A stretch of 64,000 nt of DNA, taken from the NCBI RefSeq assembly GCF_002954725.1, contig NZ_MSCQ01000003.1, positions 62,001-126,000 on the forward strand. Direction: 5' to 3'. Each line of letters starts with the position of its first letter. Positions within the stretch are counted from its first letter, which is position 1. Below, piece by piece: positions 9,239-18,870 of the stretch. Position numbers and translations under genes: made by a program. The notes under the pieces are model-generated. The model did no database searches, was not told where the DNA came from, and saw only the letters and a list, made by a program, of their open reading frames with translations. This stretch comes from Photobacterium phosphoreum. GTDB taxonomy: Bacteria > Pseudomonadota > Gammaproteobacteria > Enterobacterales > Vibrionaceae.

Positions 9239-9314
9239 GGCCCCTTAGCTCAGTGGTTAGAGCAGGCGACTCATAATCGCTTGGTCCCCAGTTCAAGTCT
9301 GGGAGGGGCCACCA
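9239..9314 (+). tRNA. ileX: tRNA-Ile(CAU), lysidine-modified isoleucine tRNA (ileX type)
   Basis: A 76-base cloverleaf with encoded CCA. The acceptor stem GGCCCCT pairs with AGGGGCC. The anticodon loop CTCATAA carries CAT at 9272-9274, closed by the stem GGCGA/TCGCT. The sequence matches E. coli ileX except in the T-stem. CAU would read AUG, but this backbone belongs to the minor tRNA-Ile2. Its C34 is converted to lysidine by TilS so that it reads AUA. Position immediately after rpoD is also seen in E. coli. Confidence 0.95.
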
Positions 9315-9320
9315 AATTTC

Positions 9321-9355
9321 AAAAAGGCTGAAGTATTTTTACTTCAGCCTTTTTT
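9321..9355 (+). terminator. Terminator after tRNA-Ile
   Basis: AGGCTGAAGTA / TACTTCAGCCT stem with a short T loop and a T-rich tail (9350-9355), starting 7 bases beyond the encoded CCA. Confidence 0.9.
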
Positions 9356-9360
9356 CGTTT

Positions 9361-9824
9361 TCAAAGCCAATAAGATAATCTTCACCTATCATCTGCTATT
9401 ACTTTGATTACACAAAAAATATCATTAACCCACTGACACTTGATAAATAACAAAGCTTTGTTTTTATTTTTCCACATAATCGTCATTTTTATGCAACACA
9501 CAGTATCAACAATGAACAGCTATATCTCAGGGTGCTAAATGGTGGAATATCTGCTATAATCCTGCGCTTGAATATTGGGCCGACAATCAATGTTCTAAAG
9601 GCATTTATCGATTCGCTTAATAATAATAGCGGTATCTTTAACACCATTTGAAATCATTTAAAGATGAACGTTACAAAAGCGCACTAACGCTTTTTTAAAG
9701 TAATATTTAAAGAGTTTTTTATTTATTCGTTACTCACTATCAGATAACAACATAGGTTGATTATCCGATAATGATTAATGTTAATTTTCCCTTGGGTAAC
9801 AAATTCGTCCGGAGAGTATCCTCA
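9361..9824 (+). promoter_or_regulatory. Non-coding spacer and leader upstream of pykF
   Basis: There is no credible gene in this 464-base stretch. A TGC-TATAAT extended -10 element is at 9552-9560, giving a leader of about 260 bases before pykF. Inside the leader, AAAAGCG (9675-9681) and CGCTTTT (9688-9694) form a hairpin with a CACTAA loop followed by T's, which resembles an intrinsic terminator or attenuator. The remainder is AT-rich with no other recognised site. Confidence 0.5.
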
Positions 9825-11237
9825 ATGAAAAAGACCAAGATCGTATGTACGATTGGACCAAAAACTGAATCTGTAGAAATGCTTACTAAACTAGCTAATG
9901 CTGGTATGAACGTAATGCGTCTTAACTTCTCACACGGTGACTTTGAAGAACATGGTCAGCGTATCACGAACTTACGTGAAGTTATGGCTAACACAGGCAA
10001 AGAACTAGCTATCTTACTAGATACTAAAGGTCCTGAAATTCGTACTATCAAACTAGAGGGTGGTAATGACTTCACTCTAGTAGCTGGTCAAGATTTCACT
10101 TTCACAACTGATACATCTGTAATCGGTAACCAAGACCGTGTAGCTGTAACTTACCCAGGTTTTGCTAAAGACCTAGTAAAAGGCAACATCATCCTTGTAG
10201 ACGACGGTCTAATTGAGATGGAAGTATTGGAAACAACAGAAACTGAAGTTAAGTGTAAAGTACTTAACAGCGGTGACCTAGGCGAAAACAAAGGTGTTAA
10301 CCTTCCTGGCGTTTCTGTAAAACTTCCAGCTCTAGCTGAAAAAGACAAAGCTGACCTTAAGTTTGGTTGTGAGCAAGGTGTTGATTTTGTTGCTGCATCT
10401 TTCATCCGTAAGGCTGAAGACGTACTAGAAATCCGTGCATTACTAGCTGCAAACGGCGGTTCTGACATTCAGATCATCTCTAAGATCGAAAACCAAGAAG
10501 GTGTTGATAACTTTGACTCTATTCTTGAAGCATCTGACGGCATCATGGTTGCTCGTGGTGACCTTGGTGTTGAGATTCCAGTAGAAGAAGTTATCTTTGC
10601 TCAAAAGATGATGATCGAGAAATGTAACCGCGCTCGTAAAGTGGTTATCACTGCTACACAAATGCTTGATTCAATGATCAAGAACCCACGTCCAACACGC
10701 GCAGAAGCGGGTGACGTTGCTAACGCAATCATGGATGGTACTGACGCAGTAATGCTTTCAGGCGAATCAGCTAAGGGTAAATACCCAATCGAAGCTGTAA
10801 CTATCATGGCGCAAATCTGTGCTCGTACTGATAAAGTACTAAAAGCAGAGCTTGGTTCTCGTCTAGATAGCCCACGTCTACGTATTACTGAAGCAGTATG
10901 TAAAGGTGCAGTAGACACAGCTGAGAAGCTAAATGCTCCACTGATCATTGTTGCAACAGAAGCAGGTAAATCTGCTCGTTCAATCCGTAAGTACTTCCCA
11001 ACAGCACGTATTCTTGCTGTAACAACAAATACTAAGACAGCAGCACAGCTATGTCTTTCTAAAGGTGTTACACCTGTTGTTGTTGAGTCAATTAATAGCA
11101 CTGACGCATTCTACCTTCGTGGTAAAGAACTAGCGTTAGAAACGGGTCTTGGCGCTAAAGGCGATATCGTAGTAATGGTTTCTGGTGCACTTGTTGCTTC
11201 AGGTACAACTAATACTGCATCTGTTCACGTACTATAA
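9825..11237 (+). CDS. pykF: Pyruvate kinase I
   Basis: Glycolytic enzyme converting phosphoenolpyruvate and ADP to pyruvate and ATP. From the ATG at 9825 the protein is 470 residues, the exact E. coli PykF length, and begins [16 protein letters not shown]. The active-site features are [10 protein letters not shown] and the [19 protein letters not shown] signature, and the C-terminal allosteric domain is complete. An in-frame ATG 54 bases upstream (9771) exists, but the family N-terminus and a GGAGAG ribosome-binding site support 9825. Codons are strongly biased as in highly expressed genes (many CGT, GGT, CTA). It is monocistronic, with its own leader and terminator. Confidence 0.97.
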   Translation: MKKTKIVCTIGPKTESVEMLTKLANAGMNVMRLNFSHGDFEEHGQRITNLREVMANTGKELAILLDTKGPEIRTIKLEGGNDFTLVAGQDFTFTTDTSVIGNQDRVAVTYPGFAKDLVKGNIILVDDGLIEMEVLETTETEVKCKVLNSGDLGENKGVNLPGVSVKLPALAEKDKADLKFGCEQGVDFVAASFIRKAEDVLEIRALLAANGGSDIQIISKIENQEGVDNFDSILEASDGIMVARGDLGVEIPVEEVIFAQKMMIEKCNRARKVVITATQMLDSMIKNPRPTRAEAGDVANAIMDGTDAVMLSGESAKGKYPIEAVTIMAQICARTDKVLKAELGSRLDSPRLRITEAVCKGAVDTAEKLNAPLIIVATEAGKSARSIRKYFPTARILAVTTNTKTAAQLCLSKGVTPVVVESINSTDAFYLRGKELALETGLGAKGDIVVMVSGALVASGTTNTASVHVL

Positions 11238-11260
11238 TTGTTCGTAAACAAGCCTTAAAA

Positions 11261-11287
11261 AAGGGAGCTTCGGCTCCCTTTTTATTT
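11261..11287 (+). terminator. pykF terminator
   Basis: AAGGGAGC (11261-11268), tetraloop TTCG, GCTCCCTT (11273-11280), then T's. A very stable UUCG-loop intrinsic terminator. Confidence 0.94.
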
Positions 11288-11584
11288 AGCTATAATTTCT
11301 GGCTCATAATTCGCTTATCGACTAAATTATCTACAATATTGTCAATATTTATAAATCACCACCTCACGAACACAGACTAGATTAGTGTTTTATAAATCAA
11401 AACCTAGTAACGGCTACATTCCCACCCAAAATCAATTTTAATCATTGCCTATCACTCTCTTTAATGTTTAAGCAATAAACAAAGCCAGTTATACTCCTTA
11501 TCAATAGATACTGACGTACCAATAACTTCTATCAACGGTTATATCTGTCGGTGTCGAATAACTATAACAACGAAGAGGGAAACT
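11288..11584 (+). promoter_or_regulatory. Spacer upstream of the GntR-type regulator
   Basis: This 297-base AT-rich spacer has no ORF of note. A TATACT box at 11490-11495 has TTTAAG 17 bases upstream (11467-11472), a possible weak promoter for the regulator gene. No operator palindrome was identified with confidence. Confidence 0.35.
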
Positions 11585-12256
11585 GTGTCCAGTCCTACGC
11601 AAACCAATAAAATCATGGAGGTCATACGACAAGATATTTTGCTTGGTAAATTGACTCCCGGACAAAAACTTGTTGTTGCCGATTTGAAAGAACATTACCA
11701 AGTTGGTGCATCACCTATTCGAGAAGCATTAGTCCAATTATCGTGGAAAAAGTATGTTAAGTTTGCGCCACAAAAAGGCTGCTGGGTTGCTCCAGTGTCC
11801 GTGGAAGAGCTAACGGATCTTTTTAATGCCCATCAATTGATTTCACATGAATTATTAAAAAAAGCAATTGTACAAGGTGATGAAGCGTGGGAACTCAATA
11901 TCCTCACCAGCTATCATAAATTAAGCCGTATTAATCCAACCTCTGATGATGCTGATCTCTCCGAATGGGAACAACGTCATGGCGATTTTCATATTGCTAT
12001 TTTATCTGGCAGTAATTCCCCAGTGTTACTGGATCTTTACCTTGATATCTACGAACAACTTAAACGTTATCGTCATATTTGGCTAAGCCATACACGCGAA
12101 AGTGAAAATCGTTACAACGATGACGGTGAACATGAAGCATTAATGAAAGCAGTATTAGATCGTGATATTGAGCATGCACAGGCGATTCTAAATAACCACT
12201 CAAAAAATGCCGTCAGCTCTGTTAGCCCTTATCTCGAGCTTTACCACGATAATTAA
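11585..12256 (+). CDS. GntR-family transcriptional regulator with FCD-type effector domain
   Basis: A 223-residue regulator. The N-terminal winged helix (about residues 8-72) contains the GntR pattern GKLTPGQKLVVADL...GASPIREALVQL. The C-terminal part (about 80-215) is all-helical and fits the FCD (FadR C-terminal) ligand domain, with WEQRHGDFHIAI and RYRHIWL motifs resembling E. coli CsiR. The target and ligand are unknown. The chosen start is GTG at 11585 behind GAGGGA; an in-frame ATG at 11615 is an alternative. The gene stands alone between pykF and the convergent ilvIH operon, so context gives no firm hint of the regulon. Confidence 0.82.
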   Translation: MSSPTQTNKIMEVIRQDILLGKLTPGQKLVVADLKEHYQVGASPIREALVQLSWKKYVKFAPQKGCWVAPVSVEELTDLFNAHQLISHELLKKAIVQGDEAWELNILTSYHKLSRINPTSDDADLSEWEQRHGDFHIAILSGSNSPVLLDLYLDIYEQLKRYRHIWLSHTRESENRYNDDGEHEALMKAVLDRDIEHAQAILNNHSKNAVSSVSPYLELYHDN

Positions 12257-12261
12257 ATAGT

Positions 12262-12297
12262 AAAACCCATGACACATCGATGCCATGGGTTTTATTT
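12262..12297. terminator. Bidirectional terminator between GntR gene and ilvH
   Basis: Ten-base stem AAAACCCATG (12262-12271) / CATGGGTTTT (12284-12293), placed between convergent genes, with A and T tracts on both sides. Confidence 0.9.
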
Positions 12298-12308
12298 TCA
12301 ACTCAAAG

Positions 12309-12806
12309 CTATACTTTTAAAGCGCGTTCACCACGAGCAAGACCCACGACACCACTGCGTGCTACCTCAACAATCTCAGTTGCCTCGCCTACCGCCGCTA
12401 AAAAGGCATCTAATTTATCACCCGCCCCTGTTACTTGAATCGTATAAATCTGACTAGTCACATCAACAATCAAGCCTCGAAATATATCCGCAGTACGTTT
12501 AACTTCGGCTCGTGCAAATCCACTCGCTTTGACTTTTACCAGCATTAACTCACGCTCAATATGATCAGATTCAGTAACATTACTGACCTTCAAAATATCA
12601 ATTAATTTATGCAATTGCTTCTCGATTTGTTCATAAGAAGCTTCATCTTTAACATGAGTGGTAATATTTAAGCGTGATAACGTTGGATCATCAGTCGGCG
12701 CGACGGTTAATGATTCAATATTATAACCACGTTGAGAAAATAGCCCCACGACTCGAGACAGCGCGCCCGGTTGGTTTTCAAGTAATACTGAAATAATTCT
12801 ACGCAT
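12309..12806 (-). CDS. ilvH: Acetolactate synthase III, small regulatory subunit
   Basis: Regulatory subunit of acetohydroxyacid synthase III, which confers valine feedback inhibition and activates IlvI. From the ATG at 12804-12806 the protein is 165 residues and begins [20 protein letters not shown]. An N-terminal ACT domain (about 4-75) carries the valine-site sequence NQPGALSRV, and a C-terminal ALS_ss domain follows. The ATG shares one base with the ilvI stop (TAATG), indicating translational coupling. An upstream in-frame start within ilvI was rejected for this reason. Confidence 0.96.
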   Translation of the reverse strand: MRRIISVLLENQPGALSRVVGLFSQRGYNIESLTVAPTDDPTLSRLNITTHVKDEASYEQIEKQLHKLIDILKVSNVTESDHIERELMLVKVKASGFARAEVKRTADIFRGLIVDVTSQIYTIQVTGAGDKLDAFLAAVGEATEIVEVARSGVVGLARGERALKV

Positions 12807-14524
12807 TAAGTTCGCTCCGTCTTGCTTAACCACATATCACTCATTGCACCACCACGAACCAACATTGGGTACACATGCTCAGTTTCATCAACACTGATAT
12901 CAATAAAGACCAACTTATCTTTTAATGCTAATGCTTGCTCTAATTGCTGATCTAACAGCTTAGGATCAGAAATACGCACTCCAACATGGCCATACGCTTC
13001 TGCAATAGCAGCAAAATCAGGGACAGAATCCATATACGATTGAGAATGGCGACCTTGATAAATCATATCTTGCCATTGTTTTACCATACCGAGAAAACGA
13101 TTATTAAGATTAATGATTTTGACTGGAATATCGTATTGCAGCGCCGTCGAAAGCTCTTGAATATTCATTTGAATACTACCATCGCCTGTGACACACACGA
13201 CCTCGGCATCAGGTAATGCAAATTTAACCCCCATTGCCGCAGGTAAACCAAAGCCCATGGTGCCAAGCCCGCCAGAATTAATCCAACGTCGAGGTTTATC
13301 AAACGGATAATACAAAGCAGCAAACATTTGATGTTGACCCACATCTGAAGTGACATACGCATCACCATCCGTAAGACGATATAACGATTCAATCACCTGC
13401 TGTGGTTTAATTCGACCACTGGTGGTGTCATAACGTAAACATTGACGTTGACGCCATGTGGCTATTTGTTGCCACCATGGCTGTAATGCATCTTTATTAT
13501 CACAGCTATCTTGTTCATTAATCAGCTTGAGCATACTGGTCAGTACAGTCTCTGCTGAGCCAACAATAGGAATATCAACCGCGACTGTTTTTGATATCGA
13601 TGATGGATCAATATCAATATGCATAATGGTGGCATTCGGGCAGTATTTCTCAAGGTTATTGGTGGTACGATCATCAAATCGAACCCCAATACCAAAAATC
13701 AAATCAGCATTGTGCATCGCCATATTGGCTTCATAAGTACCATGCATACCCAACATACCTAAACATTTTTGATGCGTTCCAGGGAAAGCACCAAGTCCCA
13801 TTAAGGTATTAACCACAGGAATATCTAATTTTTCAGCTAATGTCATTAGTTGCTCACTGCAACTCGACATAATCGCACCGCCCCCTACATAGAGCACAGG
13901 TTGTTTAGCAGCTAATAAGGCTTTTACACCACGCTTAATCTGGCCTTTATGGCCTTGTGTTGTCGGATTATATGAGCGTAATGCTATCGATTGTGGATAT
14001 TGATAGGGATATGTTTCAGCAGGATTAAGCATATCTTTAGGAATGTCGACCACAACCGGTCCAGGACGGCCACTGGCAGCAATATAAAAGGCTTTTTTGA
14101 TTATAGTAGGGATATCTTCAGGTTTCGTTACTAAAAAGCTGTGCTTAACCACAGGTCGTGAAATACCGACCATATCGCACTCTTGAAAAGCATCATTGCC
14201 AATCAAGTTACTCATTACTTGACCCGAAAACACCACCAACGGAATAGAATCCATATAAGCGGTAGCAATTCCCGTTATGGCATTGGTTGCGCCAGGCCCT
14301 GAAGTTACAAGTACAACCCCGACATCACCTGTTGCACGCGCATAACCATCAGCCATATGTACTGCTGCTTGCTCATGACGCACTAATACATGTTCAATAT
14401 CGCTTTTTTCATGTAATGCGTCATAAATATCAAGTACTGAACCTCCGGGATAACCGAAGATATGTTTAACGCCTTGATCGATCATTGAACGAACGATCAT
14501 CTCTGCGCCAGACAACATTTCCAT
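12806..14524 (-). CDS. ilvI: Acetolactate synthase III, large catalytic subunit
   Basis: Thiamine-diphosphate enzyme catalysing the first common step of branched-chain amino-acid synthesis, condensing pyruvate with pyruvate or 2-oxobutyrate. From the ATG at 14522-14524 the 572-residue protein begins [13 protein letters not shown], as in E. coli IlvI. The catalytic Glu51 is in the [13 protein letters not shown] motif. The ThDP-binding GDG...NN motif runs from GDGSIQMN to LNNRFLGM near residues 440-470. The C-terminus MWLSKTERT is identical to the E. coli end. The open frame extends 47 codons upstream, but that segment has no family match and lies in the promoter region. It forms an operon with ilvH. 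Confidence 0.97.
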   Translation of the reverse strand: MEMLSGAEMIVRSMIDQGVKHIFGYPGGSVLDIYDALHEKSDIEHVLVRHEQAAVHMADGYARATGDVGVVLVTSGPGATNAITGIATAYMDSIPLVVFSGQVMSNLIGNDAFQECDMVGISRPVVKHSFLVTKPEDIPTIIKKAFYIAASGRPGPVVVDIPKDMLNPAETYPYQYPQSIALRSYNPTTQGHKGQIKRGVKALLAAKQPVLYVGGGAIMSSCSEQLMTLAEKLDIPVVNTLMGLGAFPGTHQKCLGMLGMHGTYEANMAMHNADLIFGIGVRFDDRTTNNLEKYCPNATIMHIDIDPSSISKTVAVDIPIVGSAETVLTSMLKLINEQDSCDNKDALQPWWQQIATWRQRQCLRYDTTSGRIKPQQVIESLYRLTDGDAYVTSDVGQHQMFAALYYPFDKPRRWINSGGLGTMGFGLPAAMGVKFALPDAEVVCVTGDGSIQMNIQELSTALQYDIPVKIINLNNRFLGMVKQWQDMIYQGRHSQSYMDSVPDFAAIAEAYGHVGVRISDPKLLDQQLEQALALKDKLVFIDISVDETEHVYPMLVRGGAMSDMWLSKTERT

Positions 14525-14806
14525 ATTTTGTCTCCAGATCGATGAAACATAGTTAGGGCTTATTTTTAGCCTAATAAAATACATGACTAAGCATGCTATG
14601 TTTATCACAGTTGCAATAACAAATGTGAATAACTGCAACAACCTTAACGCTTTTGCAGCATTCATTGCTAGAGTAAAAGAGGAGTTTACGGTTTTTATCT
14701 ATCACATTTGATATTACTAACGCTTTATATAACCATTTATTCACGCCACGTTACCAACCACTAGCATCAAGTAATAAACCAGCACATTTGACTAAGTAAT
14801 AGCCAT
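14525..14806 (-). promoter_or_regulatory. ilvIH upstream regulatory region
   Basis: This spacer of about 280 bases before ilvI is AT-rich. A bulged inverted repeat (TTAGGGCT...AGCCTAA, near 14553-14574) lies some 30 bases before the start. In E. coli the equivalent region binds Lrp. Individual Lrp sites cannot be called by eye here. The hydrophobic in-frame ORF extension within it is judged non-coding. Confidence 0.4.
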
Positions 14807-14833
14807 AAAAAAAGAAGCCAATGAGGCTTCTTT
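14807..14833 (-). terminator. Terminator after the acyl-CoA synthetase gene
   Basis: AAAGAAGCC (14811-14819) / GGCTTCTTT (14825-14833) stem. Read on the minus strand it ends in a T7 run, 24 bases beyond the stop codon. Confidence 0.88.
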
Positions 14834-14856
14834 CTTAAATTTAAGTAAAAAACGGC

Positions 14857-16680
14857 TTAGTCGTCTTTTTGTTGCGCTTTTTTATGGCTTTCTTCGTACA
14901 TATGCTCAATCTCTTTATGGTAACGATCTTGAATCACTTTACGGCGCAATTTCTGGGTTGGTGTTAATTCACCTTTATCCATTGAAAATGATTTAGGCAA
15001 CAAAGTGAATTTTTTTACTTGTTCAAAACGTGCTAAGTCTTTCTGTAACTCAACCACACGTTTTTCAATTAATTCAACAATTTGACTATGCTTAACCAAT
15101 TCCATGCGATCTTTATATTTAATATTAAGTTCGCGTGCATGTTCTTCTAGTGTTTCAAAACAAGGCACAATCAATGCTGAAACAAATTTACGGGTGTCAG
15201 CAATAACAGCAATTTGTTCAATCAAGTGATCTTTACCAATCGCGCCTTCAATCACCTGTGGTGCAATATATTTGCCCCCTGAGGTTTTCATCAGTTCTTT
15301 AATACGATCAGTAATAAACAAGTTTCCTTGCTCATCAATATAACCTGCATCACCCGTTTTAAGGAAACCATCTTCAGTAAAGTTATTCGCGGTTTCTTCT
15401 GGCATATTATAATAACCGCGCATCACCATTGGACCACGAACCAAAATTTCGTTGTCTTTACCTATTTTAACTTCAGCACCTGGCATCGGCATACCAATCG
15501 AGTCGGGATTAAAACAGCGGTCATCCCAGCAAGAAACCGTTGCGGTTGTTTCTGTCATGCCATAGCCTAACTTAACGTTAATTCCCATCGCATGAAAAAA
15601 GCGTCCAATACCCGCATCTAATTTAGCGCCACCACACGGCATACACTTAATGTTCCCACCCAGTACAGCGCGTAACTTAGATAACACCATTTTATCAGCA
15701 AGGTTATAGCTCTTGGTTAATAACCATGACGGCTCTCGACATTGCTGGCGAGCAAGTGACATTCTTGCCCCCATATTCACTGCCCACGTAAAGATCATTT
15801 TACGATGGAACGGTGCGCGCGAGACTTTCTCATGCACACCAGAGAAAATCTTTTCATAAACACGAGGAACAGCTGACATGTAATTAGGTTTTACAGTAAC
15901 CAAAGCTTCTTTGAGTTTATTGGTGTCTGCTAAATAGCAGTTAATCACACCGCGGTGCAATACATAGAATGTCCAAGCCCGCTCAAAGACATGTGATAGC
16001 GGTAAGAAACACAGTGACGTATCACCTTCATCTAATGCTAGGCGTTCATCATGGGCAATAATTTGTGAAGCGACATTGGCATAATCAAGCATTACCCCTT
16101 TTGGGGTGCCCGTTGTCCCTGAGGTATAAATCAACGTCAGCAAATCATCCATAGCTAAATCACCAAGACGAGTATCAAGCTCGAGCTGATGTTCTGAACT
16201 AGCGGTCTTTAAAAAATCAACATAGTGACAAACTAAAGGATGTTGAGGTAATTCAACATCATCGGTAAGTGCGACAATACGCTCTAAATTTGGACACTGA
16301 TCAGCGATAGCAACAGCGATATTTAACTGTGCTTGCTCACCAACAAACAGTACTTTTACATTGGCATCATTAAGAATATATGCTGTCTGTTGAGGTGTAT
16401 TAGTTGGATAAATAGGCACCGTAACACAGCGATTATATAGCGAAGCAAAATCAGCAACAGTCCAACGAGGCATGTTATTAGCAAAAATACCGACTTTATC
16501 TTGTACTGCTAAACCTTGATTGAGTAACGCTAACGCCAATTGTTGAATTTTTTCACCAAAATTATTCCAGCTGATATCTTGCCACTCGCCATCAACTTGA
16601 TGACGTAGAGCTGGACTGTCGCCTAAGCGCGCAATTTGCTGACGAATGCGGTGAACAATATGGAAATCATGTTGTGCCAT
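14857..16680 (-). CDS. AMP-dependent long-chain acyl-CoA synthetase
   Basis: A 607-residue member of the adenylate-forming (ANL) superfamily, of the FadD15/long-chain-fatty-acid-CoA-ligase subgroup. It should activate a fatty acid to its acyl-CoA through an acyl-adenylate. The phosphate-binding loop [16 protein letters not shown] is at residues 183-198. The YGMTET motif is near 385, the hinge region KTGDAGYID is near 450, and the lysine-bearing C-terminal domain ends in a basic and acidic tail. The exact chain-length preference cannot be read. It lies between leuO and ilvI on the same strand. A similar gene neighbours leuO in Vibrio cholerae, whereas E. coli has none there. It has its own terminator, so it is probably a separate transcript. 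Confidence 0.88.
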   Translation of the reverse strand: MAQHDFHIVHRIRQQIARLGDSPALRHQVDGEWQDISWNNFGEKIQQLALALLNQGLAVQDKVGIFANNMPRWTVADFASLYNRCVTVPIYPTNTPQQTAYILNDANVKVLFVGEQAQLNIAVAIADQCPNLERIVALTDDVELPQHPLVCHYVDFLKTASSEHQLELDTRLGDLAMDDLLTLIYTSGTTGTPKGVMLDYANVASQIIAHDERLALDEGDTSLCFLPLSHVFERAWTFYVLHRGVINCYLADTNKLKEALVTVKPNYMSAVPRVYEKIFSGVHEKVSRAPFHRKMIFTWAVNMGARMSLARQQCREPSWLLTKSYNLADKMVLSKLRAVLGGNIKCMPCGGAKLDAGIGRFFHAMGINVKLGYGMTETTATVSCWDDRCFNPDSIGMPMPGAEVKIGKDNEILVRGPMVMRGYYNMPEETANNFTEDGFLKTGDAGYIDEQGNLFITDRIKELMKTSGGKYIAPQVIEGAIGKDHLIEQIAVIADTRKFVSALIVPCFETLEEHARELNIKYKDRMELVKHSQIVELIEKRVVELQKDLARFEQVKKFTLLPKSFSMDKGELTPTQKLRRKVIQDRYHKEIEHMYEESHKKAQQKDD

Positions 16681-17004
16681 AAGTACTCTGTTTTTTTAGC
16701 TTACACTTGTAAGCTGATTTGAGAGATGCAGTCTACAATTCAGCCTTTGAAAAGCCAACTATAATGCATATTAAATTATAGTTTCTAATAACCCTTAGTA
16801 CTCTATACCTGCTTACTTATTGTCTACAATGACTTTTTAGCTAAACGATAAAAGTGTAAGAATCTATAAATAACATGGCGCTATAACGAAAAAACCACGC
16901 AATAAAATACGTGGCTTTATTTGCCATGTTGATTACAAATAAAAACTATATTGGCAGCACGGTTTTAAATTCCTCAACAGCATTATTATTACCTTTGAGC
17001 AAAT
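16681..17004 (-). other. Spacer between leuO and the acyl-CoA synthetase gene
   Basis: There is no gene in this stretch of about 320 bases. It contains a CCACG / CGTGG hairpin with A and T flanks (about 16891-16917) that may be a weak terminator, and presumably the promoter of the synthetase gene. Nothing else was recognised. Confidence 0.4.
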
Positions 17005-17034
17005 AAAAAGACCAGCGTTTATGCTGGCCTTATT
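17005..17034 (-). terminator. leuO terminator
   Basis: Stem AAGACCAGC (17008-17016) / GCTGGCCTT (17023-17031). The single mismatch becomes a G-U pair only in minus-strand RNA, and that strand also has the T-rich tail, so the terminator is oriented for leuO. Confidence 0.82.
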
Positions 17035-17052
17035 TTATCGCTAAACAAATAA

Positions 17053-18012
17053 TTAGCTGGTCAGATCACCACAAATAGCCATTAATTGATCGCGCATCCA
17101 AATATTACCTTTATCTTTTTGCGTTGACTCATGCCAGCTTAGGTAACCGGTGATTTTAGCGTTGGCAAAGGGTAACGGTAGCACTTGAATTTGTAAGTTT
17201 TCAGCAGACGCTTCAGCTAACCAGCGCGGAGCAACAGCAATCAATTCAGATTGGCTCACGACAAACATAATATCATTGAGACTTGCACCCTGATAAGCGT
17301 CCTGACAATGTTCCGCACTGTTATTATAAATATCATCAGCAAACATTTTTACATCTGATACTGATTTTAGAACAGCATGCATCTCAGTATTAAATTCCTC
17401 AGCAGAAATACTATCGCTGATACGTGGATGGTTATTCGCAACAATAGCCACTAATTCATCACAAAATAACTCAGTGCTACAGAAACCATCTTCATCAAAG
17501 CGTGCATAATCAATTACAAAATCGACTTCTTGATAACGCATTTTTTGCGATAGCTCAGCGTCTAACTCAGCTTCTAATTGCAATTGAATATGAGGCGCTT
17601 GTTCACGCATGGTTGATAATACCGTTGGGGCAAAACGCATATCTGAAGGGCTACAAATTGCGAGTTTAAAAGTGCGGCTTGATGTTAATGGTGCAAAAAT
17701 AGAACACGGTAATTCATTTTTTACCAACTGCAGTGCTTGACGTAATGGACCAAATAATTGCTTAGCACGTTGTGTTGGCTGAATGCCACGACCATGGCGA
17801 ATGAAAAGTTCATCATTAAACATCACTTTTAAACGCGCAACCGCATTACTTACTGCAGGTTGCGACATACCTAAATTTTGCGCTGCGCGAGTAATATTTT
17901 GCTCCTGCATTACAGCATCAAAAACCGTTAATAAATTAAGGTCAACACTACGTAATGTTGTTTCCATACTAAAATTATCAACGGCAGCAACGGAAGTAGT
18001 CGTTCGGCTCAT
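17053..18012 (-). CDS. leuO: LysR-family transcriptional regulator LeuO
   Basis: A 319-residue LysR-type regulator. An N-terminal winged helix (about residues 22-82) contains VDLNLLTVFDAVMQEQNITR and SQPAVSNAVARLKVMFNDEL, nearly identical to E. coli LeuO. A C-terminal co-inducer domain ends in QVLPLPFANAKITGYLSWHE. In enteric bacteria LeuO counteracts H-NS silencing and is itself silenced by H-NS. In Vibrio it also links to virulence and acid or bile responses. Its position, divergent from leuLABCD across a very AT-rich spacer and near ilvIH, matches the E. coli locus order. The start ATG at 18012 follows an AGAGGTAT sequence on the minus strand. Confidence 0.95.
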   Translation of the reverse strand: MSRTTTSVAAVDNFSMETTLRSVDLNLLTVFDAVMQEQNITRAAQNLGMSQPAVSNAVARLKVMFNDELFIRHGRGIQPTQRAKQLFGPLRQALQLVKNELPCSIFAPLTSSRTFKLAICSPSDMRFAPTVLSTMREQAPHIQLQLEAELDAELSQKMRYQEVDFVIDYARFDEDGFCSTELFCDELVAIVANNHPRISDSISAEEFNTEMHAVLKSVSDVKMFADDIYNNSAEHCQDAYQGASLNDIMFVVSQSELIAVAPRWLAEASAENLQIQVLPLPFANAKITGYLSWHESTQKDKGNIWMRDQLMAICGDLTS

Positions 18013-18612
18013 GGTATACCTCTAAAATTTAATTATTATTGATGCATCGCAACGCCATACTAACTTAGACATTATTTCTCACTGTCTACAGAGTTTGCTT
18101 TAGATGCCCTGATTGGGATACATCCAGTATTAACCATATAGATTGATGAAACTAATAATAGAAAATAAGACAATATGAACAGACACTTATTTAATTACAA
18201 TTCAGAAAAATAAAAGATTAGAATTCAATACCATAGGTAAATATAAAGATAAAATTAATTTAATATAAATAAAATCACCATAGATAAAATAAGATAAAAT
18301 AGGCTTTTAATTTCAACGTTCATCATTTATTTTCAAATTAAAATTCACAACGAGAATATTATATACTTATTATATATTTAAATTTTGTATATATTCCAAT
18401 ACAAGTATTATTCATGTATAAATATAACAATTAGATACAATTATTAATTTTAATAATAGATATTAGTTATAAGAACTAATTATATTATTAATAATTATCA
18501 TTCAATTTAAAAATAAGAGTTAGTAAATACTTACATTTGTAATCTCCACTACCTCTTCTATTCATATCGACTTCTTCCCCGACTAAAAAGTACAAAAAAA
18601 CACAACTTTTGG
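18013..18612. promoter_or_regulatory. AT-rich leuO/leuL divergent spacer
   Basis: A 600-base non-coding spacer between leuO and the leu promoter. From about 18150 to 18530 it is almost entirely A and T, with repeated TAATTATTAAT-like tracts. No ORF is visible. Such tracts are typical of nucleoid-protein (H-NS) binding and silencing. In E. coli the equivalent leuO promoter region is an H-NS silencer. No specific regulator half-site is called. Confidence 0.55.
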
Positions 18613-18640
18613 TTGACCTATAGCCCGTCTATTTGATATT
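18613..18640 (+). promoter_or_regulatory. Predicted leuLABCD promoter
   Basis: TTGACC (18613-18618) and GATATT (18635-18640) are separated by 16 bases. The implied start near 18647 would put the leuL leader ORF about 30 bases downstream. Prediction by eye. Confidence 0.5.
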
Positions 18641-18676
18641 CATTTGTTAACTAAATTCATTGAAGTCTTTAATAAA

Positions 18677-18727
18677 ATGAAAATACGCTTCTCACTTCTC
18701 TTAACACTCCTCCTTATCGTGACATGA
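18677..18727 (+). CDS. leuL: leu operon leader peptide
   Basis: A 16-codon ORF starting at ATG 18677 encodes MKIRFSLLLTLLLIVT and stops at TGA 18725-18727. Six of its 16 codons are leucine, using CTT, CTC and TTA, in two runs of three. This is the hallmark of a leucine attenuation leader: ribosome stalling at these codons when Leu-tRNA is scarce favours the antiterminator. It lies just upstream of alternative RNA hairpins and leuA. Confidence 0.92.
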   Translation: MKIRFSLLLTLLLIVT

Positions 18728-18800
18728 TCACGCGGGTTGCTATCGAGTGGGAAACACCACCAAAGATTTCAAAACCCGCGCAAACAAGCGCGGGTTTTTT
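18718..18800 (+). promoter_or_regulatory. leu attenuator with terminator/antiterminator alternatives
   Basis: Three competing stems can be drawn. The protector is CGTGA (18718-18722) / TCACG (18728-18732), spanning the leuL stop. The antiterminator is CGCGGGTT (18731-18738) pairing perfectly with AACCCGCG (18773-18780). The terminator is CCCGCGC (18775-18781) / GCGCGGG (18788-18794), followed by T6. The antiterminator and terminator use the same bases and exclude each other. Leucine starvation would stall ribosomes in leuL and favour read-through into leuA. Confidence 0.9.
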
Positions 18801-18870
18801 CATATTTTGACCAGCGCAAGTGAATGCGAAACTCAGCCCTATAACGGCTTATATTTAAAAGGATGTCACT

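Noticed and set aside
12269-12457. Plus-strand ORF of 62 codons near ilvH
   Set aside because: It lies in the terminator and antisense to ilvH, with a His- and Pro-rich composition typical of a shadow frame.
14525-14665. 47-codon hydrophobic extension of ilvI, possible leader peptide
   Set aside because: E. coli IlvI starts exactly at MEMLSGAEM. The extension contains no excess of Ile, Val or Leu codons in runs next to a terminator, so it is not a convincing attenuation leader.
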